From: Candidatus Parcubacteria bacterium
Lineage (GTDB): Bacteria > Patescibacteriota > Minisyncoccia > Minisyncoccales > UBA6532
Direction of reading: 5' to 3'
DNA length: 29,830 nucleotides
Assembly: GCA_030645645.1 (NCBI GenBank)
Contig: JAUSNC010000006.1
Coordinates: 1 to 29,830, forward strand
Part shown: in pieces, positions 13,582 through 20,754 of the stretch
Position numbering within the stretch: the first letter of the stretch is position 1
Layout: the number at the start of each line of letters is the position of its first letter
Program-made: the position numbers and the translations under genes
The notes under the pieces: generated by a model
Databases searched by the model: none
What the model saw: only the letters and a program-made list of their open reading frames with translations
Told to the model about the DNA's origin: nothing

Positions 13582-14886
13582 CTATAAATATCCCCAGGTC
13601 TGGAGCTTATCACTTTCCTGATACCATCTCACTCCTATATCAACCCTGTAAAACATATTCTGCAATCTTATATTTTTGATGTGGTTATATGCTTGTTTTC
13701 TTGCCTCCTCCACGGTTTGCCCGCACCCTGTAACCACAAGGGCATATCCAGATTTACCAGCTAATTTCAGTCTTCCTTCAACCATTTTAACATCTCCAAG
13801 ATGAATTCCATTTAAATTCGGGTCGGGCTGTCGAAATAAAATAGACAAGTCTTTATATGTAGAAATATCTTCTTTATCGGCAGAAACAAAAGGAATAAGG
13901 GCGATGACCACCCCGACCTGAAACCCGACTTTGGTTTTCAATTCAAAATTTTCTCCCTTGGCCAGACGATAAAAGAATTCGCCTTGAGGAGTGAGCATAC
14001 CTTCCATCTGTATGCTTATTGTGGGGTATCCGAATCTTGATGTGAATTCCAAAGGATAAATCCCCCTTCCGTTGGCAATGCAATTGATGTCAAAATAACC
14101 GACGTATCCGGATTTCGCCAATTCGGCTTTCATCTTTTCCAGGGTTTCCCTGAAAATGGCATTGGGTCGCGACCAAAACATGGATGTTCCCATCTCGCCC
14201 GTGAATGGCCCTATTTCTCCGGGAAATAATCTTTTGTGTTCAAAATTGACATTAATGGGATAAATAAAATCCTTTCCGTTGAAAAAAGCTCCTACCGCCA
14301 CTTCCACTCCGGCAACGTGTTTTTGCAGCTGAAAAGATTTCACCTTATTGGATAAAGATTTTTTATTAGAATCTATGATTTCCAAAAGATCTTTTCCGTC
14401 TTCCTCTTCTCCAACAAAAAGCAAACCATGCAAATCTCCTCCTCCAATAACATAATTTGGCTTAAAAACGTAGCGGCCGGGATTCTCCTTAATAAATTTT
14501 ATAGCCGAATCCAAATCAGAAAAATCCCAATGTGGCAGAACCAACATTCCGGTTTTTTTCATTTCCGTCTGGCCAAATTCCCTGTCTTCTTCCAGCTTAT
14601 CGGTATAGACGCTCCCACCCACAACTAGCTTTCCTTTCGCCCTTAATTTATCAGCATCTGCACCAAATCCTACATCATCAAAAATGACAACATCTGCCCA
14701 GTCAACCTGTTCTTCCCAGCTGCTGACTTTTTCCAAGATGCCGTCATAAACATCTATGTCGTCCTTCTCTTTTATATATACTTTAACTTGATGGCCTTCT
14801 TTCTGTATTTGCCAAGCCAAATCGCCGCTCAGACTTTCCCATGAAACGAATAAGAATTTTTTTGGAGTAGAATTATTATTATTCAT
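13582..14886 (-). CDS. PurD-like ATP-grasp ligase of unknown substrate
   Basis: A 434-aa ATP-grasp protein. The ATP-binding part is visible as RYVFKPNYVIGGGDLHG (Lys plus glycine loop), a strand with the pattern HVAGVEVAVGAFFNGKDF, and EFTSRFGYPTISIQM, which parallels EFNxRFGDPETQ of glycinamide ribonucleotide synthetase. The last 60 residues (GYALVVTGCGQTVEEARKQA to NMFYRVDIGVRW) match the PurD C-terminal domain. The N-domain differs: it begins KKFLFVSWESLSGDLAW and lacks the GGREHAL loop that PurD uses for the phosphoribosyl group. It is therefore probably not a purine enzyme but joins a carboxylate to an amine on another substrate. No other purine genes are present. It lies 7 bases after hpf and ahead of the SpeD-like gene. 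Confidence 0.78.
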   Translation of the reverse strand: MNNNNSTPKKFLFVSWESLSGDLAWQIQKEGHQVKVYIKEKDDIDVYDGILEKVSSWEEQVDWADVVIFDDVGFGADADKLRAKGKLVVGGSVYTDKLEEDREFGQTEMKKTGMLVLPHWDFSDLDSAIKFIKENPGRYVFKPNYVIGGGDLHGLLFVGEEEDGKDLLEIIDSNKKSLSNKVKSFQLQKHVAGVEVAVGAFFNGKDFIYPINVNFEHKRLFPGEIGPFTGEMGTSMFWSRPNAIFRETLEKMKAELAKSGYVGYFDINCIANGRGIYPLEFTSRFGYPTISIQMEGMLTPQGEFFYRLAKGENFELKTKVGFQVGVVIALIPFVSADKEDISTYKDLSILFRQPDPNLNGIHLGDVKMVEGRLKLAGKSGYALVVTGCGQTVEEARKQAYNHIKNIRLQNMFYRVDIGVRWYQESDKLQTWGYL

Positions 14887-14893
14887 TAAAATT

Positions 14894-15259
14894 CTAAATC
14901 TTGTACTTCCGGGGCTTTCTTCTTAGATCAATCATTTTTTTCTTGCGGTTTTTAATCTGTCTCAATATTTCGTCTCTGACTTTTATTATTGCCGAACTCA
15001 TATTGTCGGCGTCCTCAATAGCATTTATAGTTTTGGGCGGAAAAAAAAGATTGCATTCTGCAGAAAAAATAGCACCTTTTTTATGATGTTTGGAATTTCT
15101 CCCAACTATTACACGGATTTCCGAAAGATCTTTTCCTTTTTCAGAATCACGTTTTTCAATATCTTTTAAAAATCTTTCTAGCTTTGCCATTTTCTCTTCA
15201 ATAAAGTCTTCCAGTACTTCTGTAATCTGAATATTTCTGGTTTCAATAATGATTTTCAT
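14894..15259 (-). CDS. hpf: Ribosome hibernation-promoting factor / RaiA family
   Basis: Binds the small-subunit decoding centre and silences ribosomes under stress. MKIIIETRNIQITEVLEDFIEEKMAKLERF is the usual first strand and helix of the S30AE fold. It is followed by IRVIVGRNSKHHKKG, AIFSAECNLFFPPKTINA and the second helix (DNMSSAIIKVRDEILRQI), then a basic tail KNRKKKMIDLRRKPRKYK. At 121 aa it is the short form without the dimerisation domain of long HPF. A strong promoter (TTGACA-N17-AATAAT) lies upstream, leaving a leader of about 26 bases with no clear Shine-Dalgarno. It heads a unit with the ATP-grasp ligase and SpeD-like decarboxylase genes, linking those enzymes to conditions in which ribosomes are parked (inference). 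Confidence 0.92.
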   Translation of the reverse strand: MKIIIETRNIQITEVLEDFIEEKMAKLERFLKDIEKRDSEKGKDLSEIRVIVGRNSKHHKKGAIFSAECNLFFPPKTINAIEDADNMSSAIIKVRDEILRQIKNRKKKMIDLRRKPRKYKI

Positions 15260-15292
15260 TGATTATAAATAAAAAAATTACATCCTATCTTA

Positions 15293-15321
15293 ATTATTTT
15301 TCATTTCACAATGTTTGTCAA
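15293..15321 (-). promoter_or_regulatory. Strong promoter of the hpf unit
   Basis: On the minus strand a perfect TTGACA (15321-15316), a 17-base spacer and AATAAT (15298-15293, 5/6 to consensus). The predicted start is about 26 bases before the hpf ATG. Confidence 0.8.
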
Positions 15322-15371
15322 TGCAAATAGTTAAAACCCTTTTTCAAAACCCTAAAAATGGTTGATACTAA

Positions 15372-16349
15372 TCAAAGATTTTTGGAAAATCCCAAAAATT
15401 TAATTTCTTCTGCCAGTTTTATGCCGAATTTTTTCTTTACCGCGATTTTAATCAGTTTTATTAATTTGATTACGTCGCCTGCTTTGGCGTTGCCCGTATT
15501 AATTATGAAATTCGCATGCATCTTGGAAATTTGGGCTCCTCCTATGGTTTTGCCGCGCAACCCGCACTTATCTATAAGATAGCCTGCAGGGACAATTCCT
15601 TTCTTATTAAAATCAATAAGCTCGGGGAATTGATTTAATAGTTCTTTTTTCCCTATTTTCCCAATATATCCTTTAAAAATACTTCCTGCAGACGGAAAAT
15701 TGAGAGGCTGGGTGTTCTGCCTATATTTTAAAGACTTCTCATAACAATCCTTTATCTGTTCTCTTGCTATAGTCTTGAGTTTCAAGGTTGCTGAAAGAAT
15801 AATCAGATCCTTGTTATTTTTAAAAACACTCTCACGATAGCTGAAATTACAGTCCTTTTCTTTAAAAATTTTCAGTTTATCCTCTTTTACGTCAAAAACT
15901 TCCACAGTTTCAACTACGTCTTTTATTGAATTTTCTTTTGAACCGGCATTGCCAAAAATAGCTCCTCCAATAGTTCCCGGCACTCCTACTCCCCAAGACA
16001 TATCTCCTAATCCGTGCTTCGCGGCTTTTTGGATTATTAGTGATAAGGGAACCCCTGACTCCGCATAAACCATATTTTTTTCAAAACGGAAATTCAAAAG
16101 CGAGGATTTTATTATCAAACCTTTAAATCCTTTATCCGAAATAAGCACATTGCTCCCCATACCTAAAATAAAAAACGGTAATTTGAGTTTCTTAGCGGTT
16201 TGAACCGCTTTAATTAATTCTTTTTTTATTCCAGCAATATAGAAATATTCTGCCGGACCGCCGATCTTGAAAGTCGTGAAGTTCTTTAATAAAACGTTTT
16301 TCTTAATTCCGGGAAGCATTTTTTTAATTTCCAGGATTTTTCTTTGCAT
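15372..16349 (-). CDS. murB: UDP-N-acetylenolpyruvoylglucosamine reductase MurB
   Basis: Reduces the enolpyruvyl ether to UDP-N-acetylmuramate with NADPH and FAD, the second committed step of peptidoglycan synthesis. The FAD-binding part shows FKIGGPAEYF and FILGMGSNVLISDKGF (about 28-75). WGVGVPGTIGGAIFGNAGS is the family signature, YRESVFK carries the catalytic Arg, and FPSAGSIFKG has the proton-donating Ser. The C-terminal AEEIKFLG carries the catalytic Glu. Its 325 aa are within the normal range. The ATG at 16349 is preceded by an AT-rich spacer and by a 54-base inverted-repeat structure that ends 10 bases before the start codon. MurC lies three genes upstream. Confidence 0.95.
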   Translation of the reverse strand: MQRKILEIKKMLPGIKKNVLLKNFTTFKIGGPAEYFYIAGIKKELIKAVQTAKKLKLPFFILGMGSNVLISDKGFKGLIIKSSLLNFRFEKNMVYAESGVPLSLIIQKAAKHGLGDMSWGVGVPGTIGGAIFGNAGSKENSIKDVVETVEVFDVKEDKLKIFKEKDCNFSYRESVFKNNKDLIILSATLKLKTIAREQIKDCYEKSLKYRQNTQPLNFPSAGSIFKGYIGKIGKKELLNQFPELIDFNKKGIVPAGYLIDKCGLRGKTIGGAQISKMHANFIINTGNAKAGDVIKLIKLIKIAVKKKFGIKLAEEIKFLGFSKNL

Positions 16350-16359
16350 TGTAATTTAA

Positions 16360-16413
16360 GAGCCCGGTAGTTGACTCCAAAACAAAGTCTTTAATGAGTA
16401 CGTCACCGGGCTC
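16360..16413 (-). promoter_or_regulatory. Long stem-loop in the murB leader
   Basis: GAGCCCGGT (16360-16368) and ACCGGGCTC (16405-16413) are perfect 9-bp inverted repeats. Inside them, after a symmetric 5/5 internal loop, ACTC (16374-16377) pairs with GAGT (16396-16399). On the minus strand the structure ends 10 bases before the murB ATG and no T-run follows, so it looks more like a leader RNA element or protein site than a terminator. Confidence 0.55.
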
Positions 16414-16468
16414 AATATAATAGTAATATTTAACGAAGGAATAATCAATGTTAATAATCTGGATTTTT

Positions 16469-17683
16469 TTAAGACTCTGCGGCCAGTCTTTTTATTTTTT
16501 CCATTAAATCAAGACTTTGTATTCTATCTAAAGATCCTTTAGAACATGATTTTTCCGAGAATTGCGCGATTCCGCTTTTCTGACTGTTTGTTACGCCGTA
16601 TATCAGCAAAGGCATAGATTCCAAACAATGGTTTTTCAGATCACAACACGTGGAATGATCGCCAGTTACTGCAAATAAAATATTTTTTAAGGAAACTAAA
16701 GGACTTAAACTTTTATCTATTTTTTCAATGAATTTCTTTTTTCCTAGAAAATTCCCGTCTTCCGCAAAGGAATCTGCCGCTTTAATATGTAGAAAAACAA
16801 AATCATATGTTTTTACCATTCTTTTAGCGGCCATTATTTTTGCATTTAAATCGGTATCAGGAAGACCCGTCGCTCCTTCTACGTTTATCAGTTTCATTCC
16901 TAAAACAGCTCCAATGCCCTTATATAATGCCCCTCCGGCAATACAGCAAGCTTTTAAGCCGTGTTTCTCTTCAAGGTTTTCTATTCTCTTTAATTGTCCC
17001 GCCCCTCTCACTAAAATGTAGTTTGCTGGCAACAATCCTTTTGCCTCTCTTTTTTTATTTGAAATATTATCCTTTAAAACCAGATGCGCCTCCTTAATAA
17101 ACTTATTTAAAACTTCTGCGGTAAATCTTGCTTCTTTGGAATTATCTTCAGGTAATATATTTTTAACGGCTAAACCCGGCTTTCCTGGATCCCCATCAGA
17201 AATTTTAGGGGAAAGATTATCTCCTTTTATGACCAGTACAGCCCTGTGGCCGTAAGATTTCTCAATTAAAAACCTAACTCCCTCCACTTTTATTTTTCCC
17301 AGGGATTTAATTAATCCTCCGGTATTCTTAATTCTTCCGGCCCGCCTGTCTATAACACGGAAATCTTTGTCTATTGTGCCAAAATTAACTCTTAAGGCTA
17401 CATCTTTTTCCTTTAATTTAATTCCCACTCCGGCGGCCTCATAAACGCCTCTGCCTAAATAATACTTTGAGGGATCAAATCCTAATAATGCCAGATGGCA
17501 AGTATCTGATTTTGGAACATCCTGACTTGGTAATAAATAAGGGTTTATCAGACCGCATAATCCCTTACTCGCTAAAAAATCGAGGTTTGGCGTTCTTGCC
17601 GCTTCCAGCGGGGTTTTACCTCTTAGCTCATCCAATGGATGGTCACCAAGTCCGTCAATTATTAAAAGGATTATTTTTTTCAT
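16469..17683 (-). CDS. apgM: Archaeal-type cofactor-independent phosphoglycerate mutase
   Basis: Converts 3-phosphoglycerate to 2-phosphoglycerate with metal ions and a serine phosphoenzyme, without 2,3-bisphosphoglycerate. MKKIILLIIDGLGDHPLDEL supplies the first metal Asp (D10). VPKSDTCHLALLGFDP carries the nucleophile (S59) in the pattern of the ApgM branch of the alkaline phosphatase superfamily. HIKAADSFAEDGN and VTGDHSTCCDLKNH supply later metal ligands. The length of 404 aa is typical for ApgM and well below the 510 aa of bacterial GpmI. With Pgk in the same window it covers two consecutive glycolytic steps. An extended -10 TGATATAAT lies exactly six bases before the ATG, predicting a leaderless mRNA. 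Confidence 0.92.
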   Translation of the reverse strand: MKKIILLIIDGLGDHPLDELRGKTPLEAARTPNLDFLASKGLCGLINPYLLPSQDVPKSDTCHLALLGFDPSKYYLGRGVYEAAGVGIKLKEKDVALRVNFGTIDKDFRVIDRRAGRIKNTGGLIKSLGKIKVEGVRFLIEKSYGHRAVLVIKGDNLSPKISDGDPGKPGLAVKNILPEDNSKEARFTAEVLNKFIKEAHLVLKDNISNKKREAKGLLPANYILVRGAGQLKRIENLEEKHGLKACCIAGGALYKGIGAVLGMKLINVEGATGLPDTDLNAKIMAAKRMVKTYDFVFLHIKAADSFAEDGNFLGKKKFIEKIDKSLSPLVSLKNILFAVTGDHSTCCDLKNHCLESMPLLIYGVTNSQKSGIAQFSEKSCSKGSLDRIQSLDLMEKIKRLAAES

Positions 17684-17689
17684 TTTCTT

Positions 17690-17698
17690 ATTATATCA
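17690..17698 (-). promoter_or_regulatory. Perfect extended -10 promoter of apgM
   Basis: Minus-strand TGATATAAT (perfect TATAAT with TG one base upstream) followed by AAGAAA and ATG. A weak -35 TTGGTA lies 18 bases further up. The start point would coincide with the start codon. Confidence 0.7.
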
Positions 17699-17716
17699 AT
17701 TCTCAATATGCCTTAC

Positions 17717-17750
17717 CAATAAAACACCCGCCTCCAGCGGGTATTTTTTT
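17717..17750 (-). terminator. Bidirectional-type terminator hairpin
   Basis: ACCCGC (17726-17731), a five-base loop and GCGGGT (17737-17742). The minus-strand side is followed by GTTTTATTG and the plus-strand side by ATTTTTTT. It follows the 56-aa peptide gene on the minus strand and insulates apgM from it. Confidence 0.72.
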
Positions 17751-17761
17751 CCTTCCGGTTC

Positions 17762-17932
17762 CTATTTTTCTCTGCCGTCTGCGGTATAATTTATTATTTT
17801 CTTTTCTTCTTTCGGCTGCTCTATTATTGAAGATTCCGGCTGTTTTATTAGAGCGACAGGCTTTTTCGTTTTAAAATAGAAAATTGTGATTACTGAAACT
17901 ATTATAGCTATTATTAGTAAAGTTAGAGCCAT
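17762..17932 (-). CDS. Small single-pass membrane protein, 56 aa
   Basis: This short frame reads MALTLLIIAIIVSVITIFYF, a clean membrane helix, followed by a basic stop-transfer KTKK and a hydrophilic tail with KQPESSIIEQPKEEKK, ending in a TAG stop. Three things support it as real: an extended -10 TGATAAAAT exactly six bases before the ATG (the arrangement seen at apgM and thpR), a terminator hairpin 20 bases after the stop, and the textbook helix plus positive-inside pattern. I recognise no family. With the N-terminus short and basic residues after the helix, an N-out orientation with the tail in the cytoplasm is likely. The function is unknown; its neighbours are murC and apgM. Confidence 0.62.
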   Translation of the reverse strand: MALTLLIIAIIVSVITIFYFKTKKPVALIKQPESSIIEQPKEEKKIINYTADGREK

Positions 17933-17938
17933 ATATTT

Positions 17939-17947
17939 ATTTTATCA
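17939..17947 (-). promoter_or_regulatory. Extended -10 promoter of the 56-aa membrane peptide
   Basis: Minus-strand TGATAAAAT (5/6 with TG one base upstream), then six bases and ATG. It has the same spacing as the apgM, thpR and DHH promoters. Confidence 0.55.
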
Positions 17948-17959
17948 TATTAGTTTGAG

Positions 17960-19270
17960 TTAATCCTTTAAGTCAAACAGCTTAATCATATTATAAATAT
18001 CCCCTGCTCCCATTATAACAACAATTTCTCCGCCTTTAATTTCCTTTTTTAAATAATCCATTATTTTTTCCTTTGGGAGATAAATAACAGATTTCTTATT
18101 GACGGTTTTCACTAATTTCTGAGAATTTACATTTTCTTTGATGTTTTTCTCCTCTCTACCAGCAACGTCATATATATCTGTAATTATGATTTTATCCGAA
18201 GAAGCCCTGCGAAAAACTTTTACGAATTCGTTGAATAGAAAATAGGTTCTCTGATACTGGTGCGGCTGATAAATAATAATAATTTTTTTGTTCTGCCATT
18301 TTTCCCGGCAGGAATTAATAGCCGCCTCTGCTTTTGCCGGATTGTGTGCATAATCTGAAACTATCGTTATTTTCTTTCCTTGAAGCTTGGCTTTTATTAT
18401 TTCAAACCTCCTCCATGAACCTTTGAATTCTGAAAGGGCTTTAAAAGAAACAGAATCGGCTATCTTCAGGACTCTTGCGGTTGTTAAAGCGGCCAAAGCA
18501 TCATAAACAATATGGGATCCGGGAATTCTCATTATCTTTTTAATTTTAACAGCTTCCTTTTGTTTTAATGAATATCCCGCCTTTTTAAATTTTTGGTTTT
18601 CAGACAATATCTTTTTAATATTTCCGTCATCCGCATTTATAACCAGGGTTCCCGTGTTAGCCAGATGATTCACGTATTCCTTGAAGGTTTTTAAAATATT
18701 TCTAAGATTCCTGTAATAATCTAGGTGATCCCTGTCTATATTCGTCAAAACTATTACATTGGGCCAATAATTCAGAAAAGAAGCCATATGCTCGTCCGCT
18801 TCAATGACAAGATATTTTGATCTGCCAATTCTGAAATTATTATTTCTGAATTCCTTCAATTTAGTTCCTAGAATTACAGTAGGATCCAATTTTGCCTTTA
18901 CTAATATTAAAGCAAGCATTGAAGTGGTTGTGCTTTTACCATGGGTTCCGGAAACGGCTATTGTAAACTTTTCTTTAGTTAAATCACCAAGGGCTTCAGG
19001 ATAGCTTTGAATTCTAATCCCCCTTTTTTTGGATTCAAGATATTCAGGATTATCTTTCGGAACCGCCGGAGTATGTACTACAAATTCCACGTCAAAAGAC
19101 AGATTACCGGCATTCTGGCCTATGTAAACTTTCGCACCCTTCTTTGTAAGGAAATCTGTTATTTCGGATTCTGCCAAATCGGATCCTGAAACATCATGTC
19201 CGATTGCCAGATAATATTGGGCAAGACTGGAAACGCCTATGCCTCCTATGCCGATAAAATGAATTTTCAT
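17960..19270 (-). CDS. murC: UDP-N-acetylmuramate--L-alanine ligase MurC
   Basis: ATP-dependent addition of L-alanine to UDP-MurNAc, the first peptide step of the cell wall precursor. MKIHFIGIGGIGVSSLAQYY is the Rossmann-type UDP-binding N-domain. VSGTHGKSTTTSML (107-119) is the P-loop. IEADEHMASFLNYWPNVIVLTN and IDRDHLDYY carry the metal and carbamate-Lys region, and VSDYAHNPAKAEA lies in the C-terminal domain. The length of 436 aa is slightly short of E. coli MurC (491 aa). A recycling ligase (Mpl) is the main alternative, but the overall pattern and the presence of murB nearby favour MurC. The ATG is 4 bases beyond the thpR stop, so the two are cotranscribed. Confidence 0.92.
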   Translation of the reverse strand: MKIHFIGIGGIGVSSLAQYYLAIGHDVSGSDLAESEITDFLTKKGAKVYIGQNAGNLSFDVEFVVHTPAVPKDNPEYLESKKRGIRIQSYPEALGDLTKEKFTIAVSGTHGKSTTTSMLALILVKAKLDPTVILGTKLKEFRNNNFRIGRSKYLVIEADEHMASFLNYWPNVIVLTNIDRDHLDYYRNLRNILKTFKEYVNHLANTGTLVINADDGNIKKILSENQKFKKAGYSLKQKEAVKIKKIMRIPGSHIVYDALAALTTARVLKIADSVSFKALSEFKGSWRRFEIIKAKLQGKKITIVSDYAHNPAKAEAAINSCREKWQNKKIIIIYQPHQYQRTYFLFNEFVKVFRRASSDKIIITDIYDVAGREEKNIKENVNSQKLVKTVNKKSVIYLPKEKIMDYLKKEIKGGEIVVIMGAGDIYNMIKLFDLKD

Positions 19271-19274
19271 ATAT

Positions 19275-19880
19275 TTAATCAGCTAGTAAAATGGATTCCA
19301 TTATTGCATAATTCGGGCCTCCTTTTTTTAAAACACGTTCCATAATCTCAATTGAATTTACGGAAAAATTAAGATTAACCTTTTCTTCAACCTGCGGCAT
19401 TTCTTCCGGGTTGATTTTCCTCCATTCAAAAGCACTTATTCTTCCAAGAGTGATATGAGGAGAAAATTCTCTCTTCTCCGATTGTAATCCGAAACCGCCT
19501 GTAAAAAGGATATTTTCCAGATCATTTCTTAACGCCGTTAATTCTTTCGAGCTTTCTCCCTTCAGCCAAATCATTCTCGGCGGCATTTTACCGGGAGGGC
19601 CATATAGAATATCAGTTAATTTTATTGAAAATGCTTGATGTTTTGAAATAATTTCATTTGCAATTATGCAGATTTCCCCGACCTCGTCATCCGATAAATA
19701 GCCAAGGAAAACCAGTGTGATATGCAGATTTGCGGGTTTTGTCCAACGTATAGGCGTAACAGAAGAAAAGTCTTCTCCTATTTCCGGAGCAAACAGTTCA
19801 TTAATCTTGCGCTGACGGATAACAAGCCTTTTTCGGATGTCTTCCGGCAGGTTTATGCCTAAAAAGATTCTATGCTTCAT
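19275..19880 (-). CDS. thpR: RNA 2',3'-cyclic phosphodiesterase (LigT/ThpR family)
   Basis: A 2H-phosphoesterase that opens 2',3'-cyclic phosphate ends of RNA. Both catalytic HxT motifs are present: NLHITLVFLG (H53) and FSPHITLGRI (H142), about 90 residues apart as in the family. The start MKHRIFLGINLPEDIRKRL is also typical. At 201 aa it has the usual length. The ATG at 19880 is preceded by an extended -10 TGATATATT ending six bases upstream, so the message is probably leaderless. It is divergent from the nif3-like gene and shares a short transcript with murC. Confidence 0.92.
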   Translation of the reverse strand: MKHRIFLGINLPEDIRKRLVIRQRKINELFAPEIGEDFSSVTPIRWTKPANLHITLVFLGYLSDDEVGEICIIANEIISKHQAFSIKLTDILYGPPGKMPPRMIWLKGESSKELTALRNDLENILFTGGFGLQSEKREFSPHITLGRISAFEWRKINPEEMPQVEEKVNLNFSVNSIEIMERVLKKGGPNYAIMESILLAD

Positions 19881-19886
19881 AAAATA

Positions 19887-19895
19887 AATATATCA
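19887..19895 (-). promoter_or_regulatory. Extended -10 promoter of thpR
   Basis: Minus-strand TGATATATT (TATATT, 5/6, with TG one base upstream), six bases, then ATG at 19880. The predicted start point falls on the start codon. Confidence 0.6.
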
Positions 19896-19951
19896 CGAAG
19901 GAAGCTTAAATTGAAAGGAAAAAGGCGGTTAATGGCAAATTTTCGGAAATG

Positions 19952-19960
19952 TGATAGTAT
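19952..19960 (+). promoter_or_regulatory. Extended -10 promoter of the nif3-like gene
   Basis: TGATAGTAT, identical to the extended -10 of the toxin-antitoxin promoter. Its predicted start (about 19967) leaves a 13-base leader to the ATG at 19980. It lies inside the longer open frame, which argues against the upstream start codons. Confidence 0.5.
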
Positions 19961-19979
19961 TGAAAAAGCTACAAAAACT

Positions 19980-20738
19980 ATGGAAAAACTGGAAAAAATA
20001 GTCAAATTTTTGGATAAATACCTCAAAATCCGGGATATTAAAGATATTACCTGGAACGGTTTGCAGGTTGAGGGAAATCCAAATGTGAACCAGGTTGTTT
20101 TTACCGAAAACGCCAGTCTGGATACATTTAAAATGGCGCTGAAGGAAAAGGCTGATTTGATAGTGGTGCATCACGGACACTTTTGGAAGGAAGAAAATCC
20201 TTCACTGATAAAGGACAGTAAAGAGAGGGTGGAATTTTTGCTGAAAAATGGTATTTCCCTTTATGTCGCCCATCTGCCATTGGATCGCCACAAAGAAGTG
20301 GGAAACAACGCCCAACTGCTTAAATTACTGGGAGCAAAAATAAAATCAGAATTTTCGGTATATAAGGGTAAAAATGTAGGCTGGATCGGGGAATTCAGTA
20401 GGCCTCTGCCGGTCGGAGAAATAGTCAAAAAAATAAACTCTAAATTAAATACGAACTGCAAAACTCTTCTATTCGGTAAAAATAAGATTAAAACAATCGC
20501 TGTTTGCAGTGGTGGAGGTAATTATAAAGATTTCAACGAGGCAATTGATAAAGAGGTTGATTTATACTTAACCGGTGACGCAATAGATATTTATCCTTCC
20601 ACCAAAGACGCAAAATTTAACGTAATATTTGCAGGACATTACGCTACGGAAACGGTCGGAGTGAATGCCTTAATGAAAGTCGTTGGAAAGAGACTTAAAA
20701 TTGAGACTACTTATATTGACGACCCGACTGGACTATAA
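19980..20738 (+). CDS. Nif3-like dinuclear metal-centre protein (YbgI/YqfO family)
   Basis: A 252-aa member of the NIF3 family, which forms toroidal hexamers with two metal ions per subunit. ITWNGLQVEGNP is the family's N-terminal signature. IVVHHGHFW supplies H64 and H65, LPLDRH supplies D102, and GHYATETVGV supplies H220 and E224, a complete ligand set. The true biochemical role is unsettled; the frequent label GTP cyclohydrolase I type 2 is not proven. The frame is open back to 19872, but I place the start at 19980 because family members begin at this point (YbgI has 247 aa) and an extended -10 lies between the upstream Met codons and this one. It is first in an operon with a 153-aa gene and efp. 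Confidence 0.87.
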   Translation: MEKLEKIVKFLDKYLKIRDIKDITWNGLQVEGNPNVNQVVFTENASLDTFKMALKEKADLIVVHHGHFWKEENPSLIKDSKERVEFLLKNGISLYVAHLPLDRHKEVGNNAQLLKLLGAKIKSEFSVYKGKNVGWIGEFSRPLPVGEIVKKINSKLNTNCKTLLFGKNKIKTIAVCSGGGNYKDFNEAIDKEVDLYLTGDAIDIYPSTKDAKFNVIFAGHYATETVGVNALMKVVGKRLKIETTYIDDPTGL

Positions 20739-20754
20739 ATGAAGTCATTAAAAT

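Noticed and set aside
16360..16413. Integron attC site
   Set aside because: Ends lack the GTTRRRY/RYYYAAC core sites and there is no integrase or cassette array.
17467..17874. 135-aa open frame on the plus strand
   Set aside because: Crosses the apgM start, a terminator hairpin and the 56-aa peptide gene on the opposite strand; no recognisable domain.
19872..19979. Longer N-terminus for the nif3-like gene
   Set aside because: Would overlap the thpR start, adds unlike residues to a protein that already matches family length, and contains the likely -10 element.
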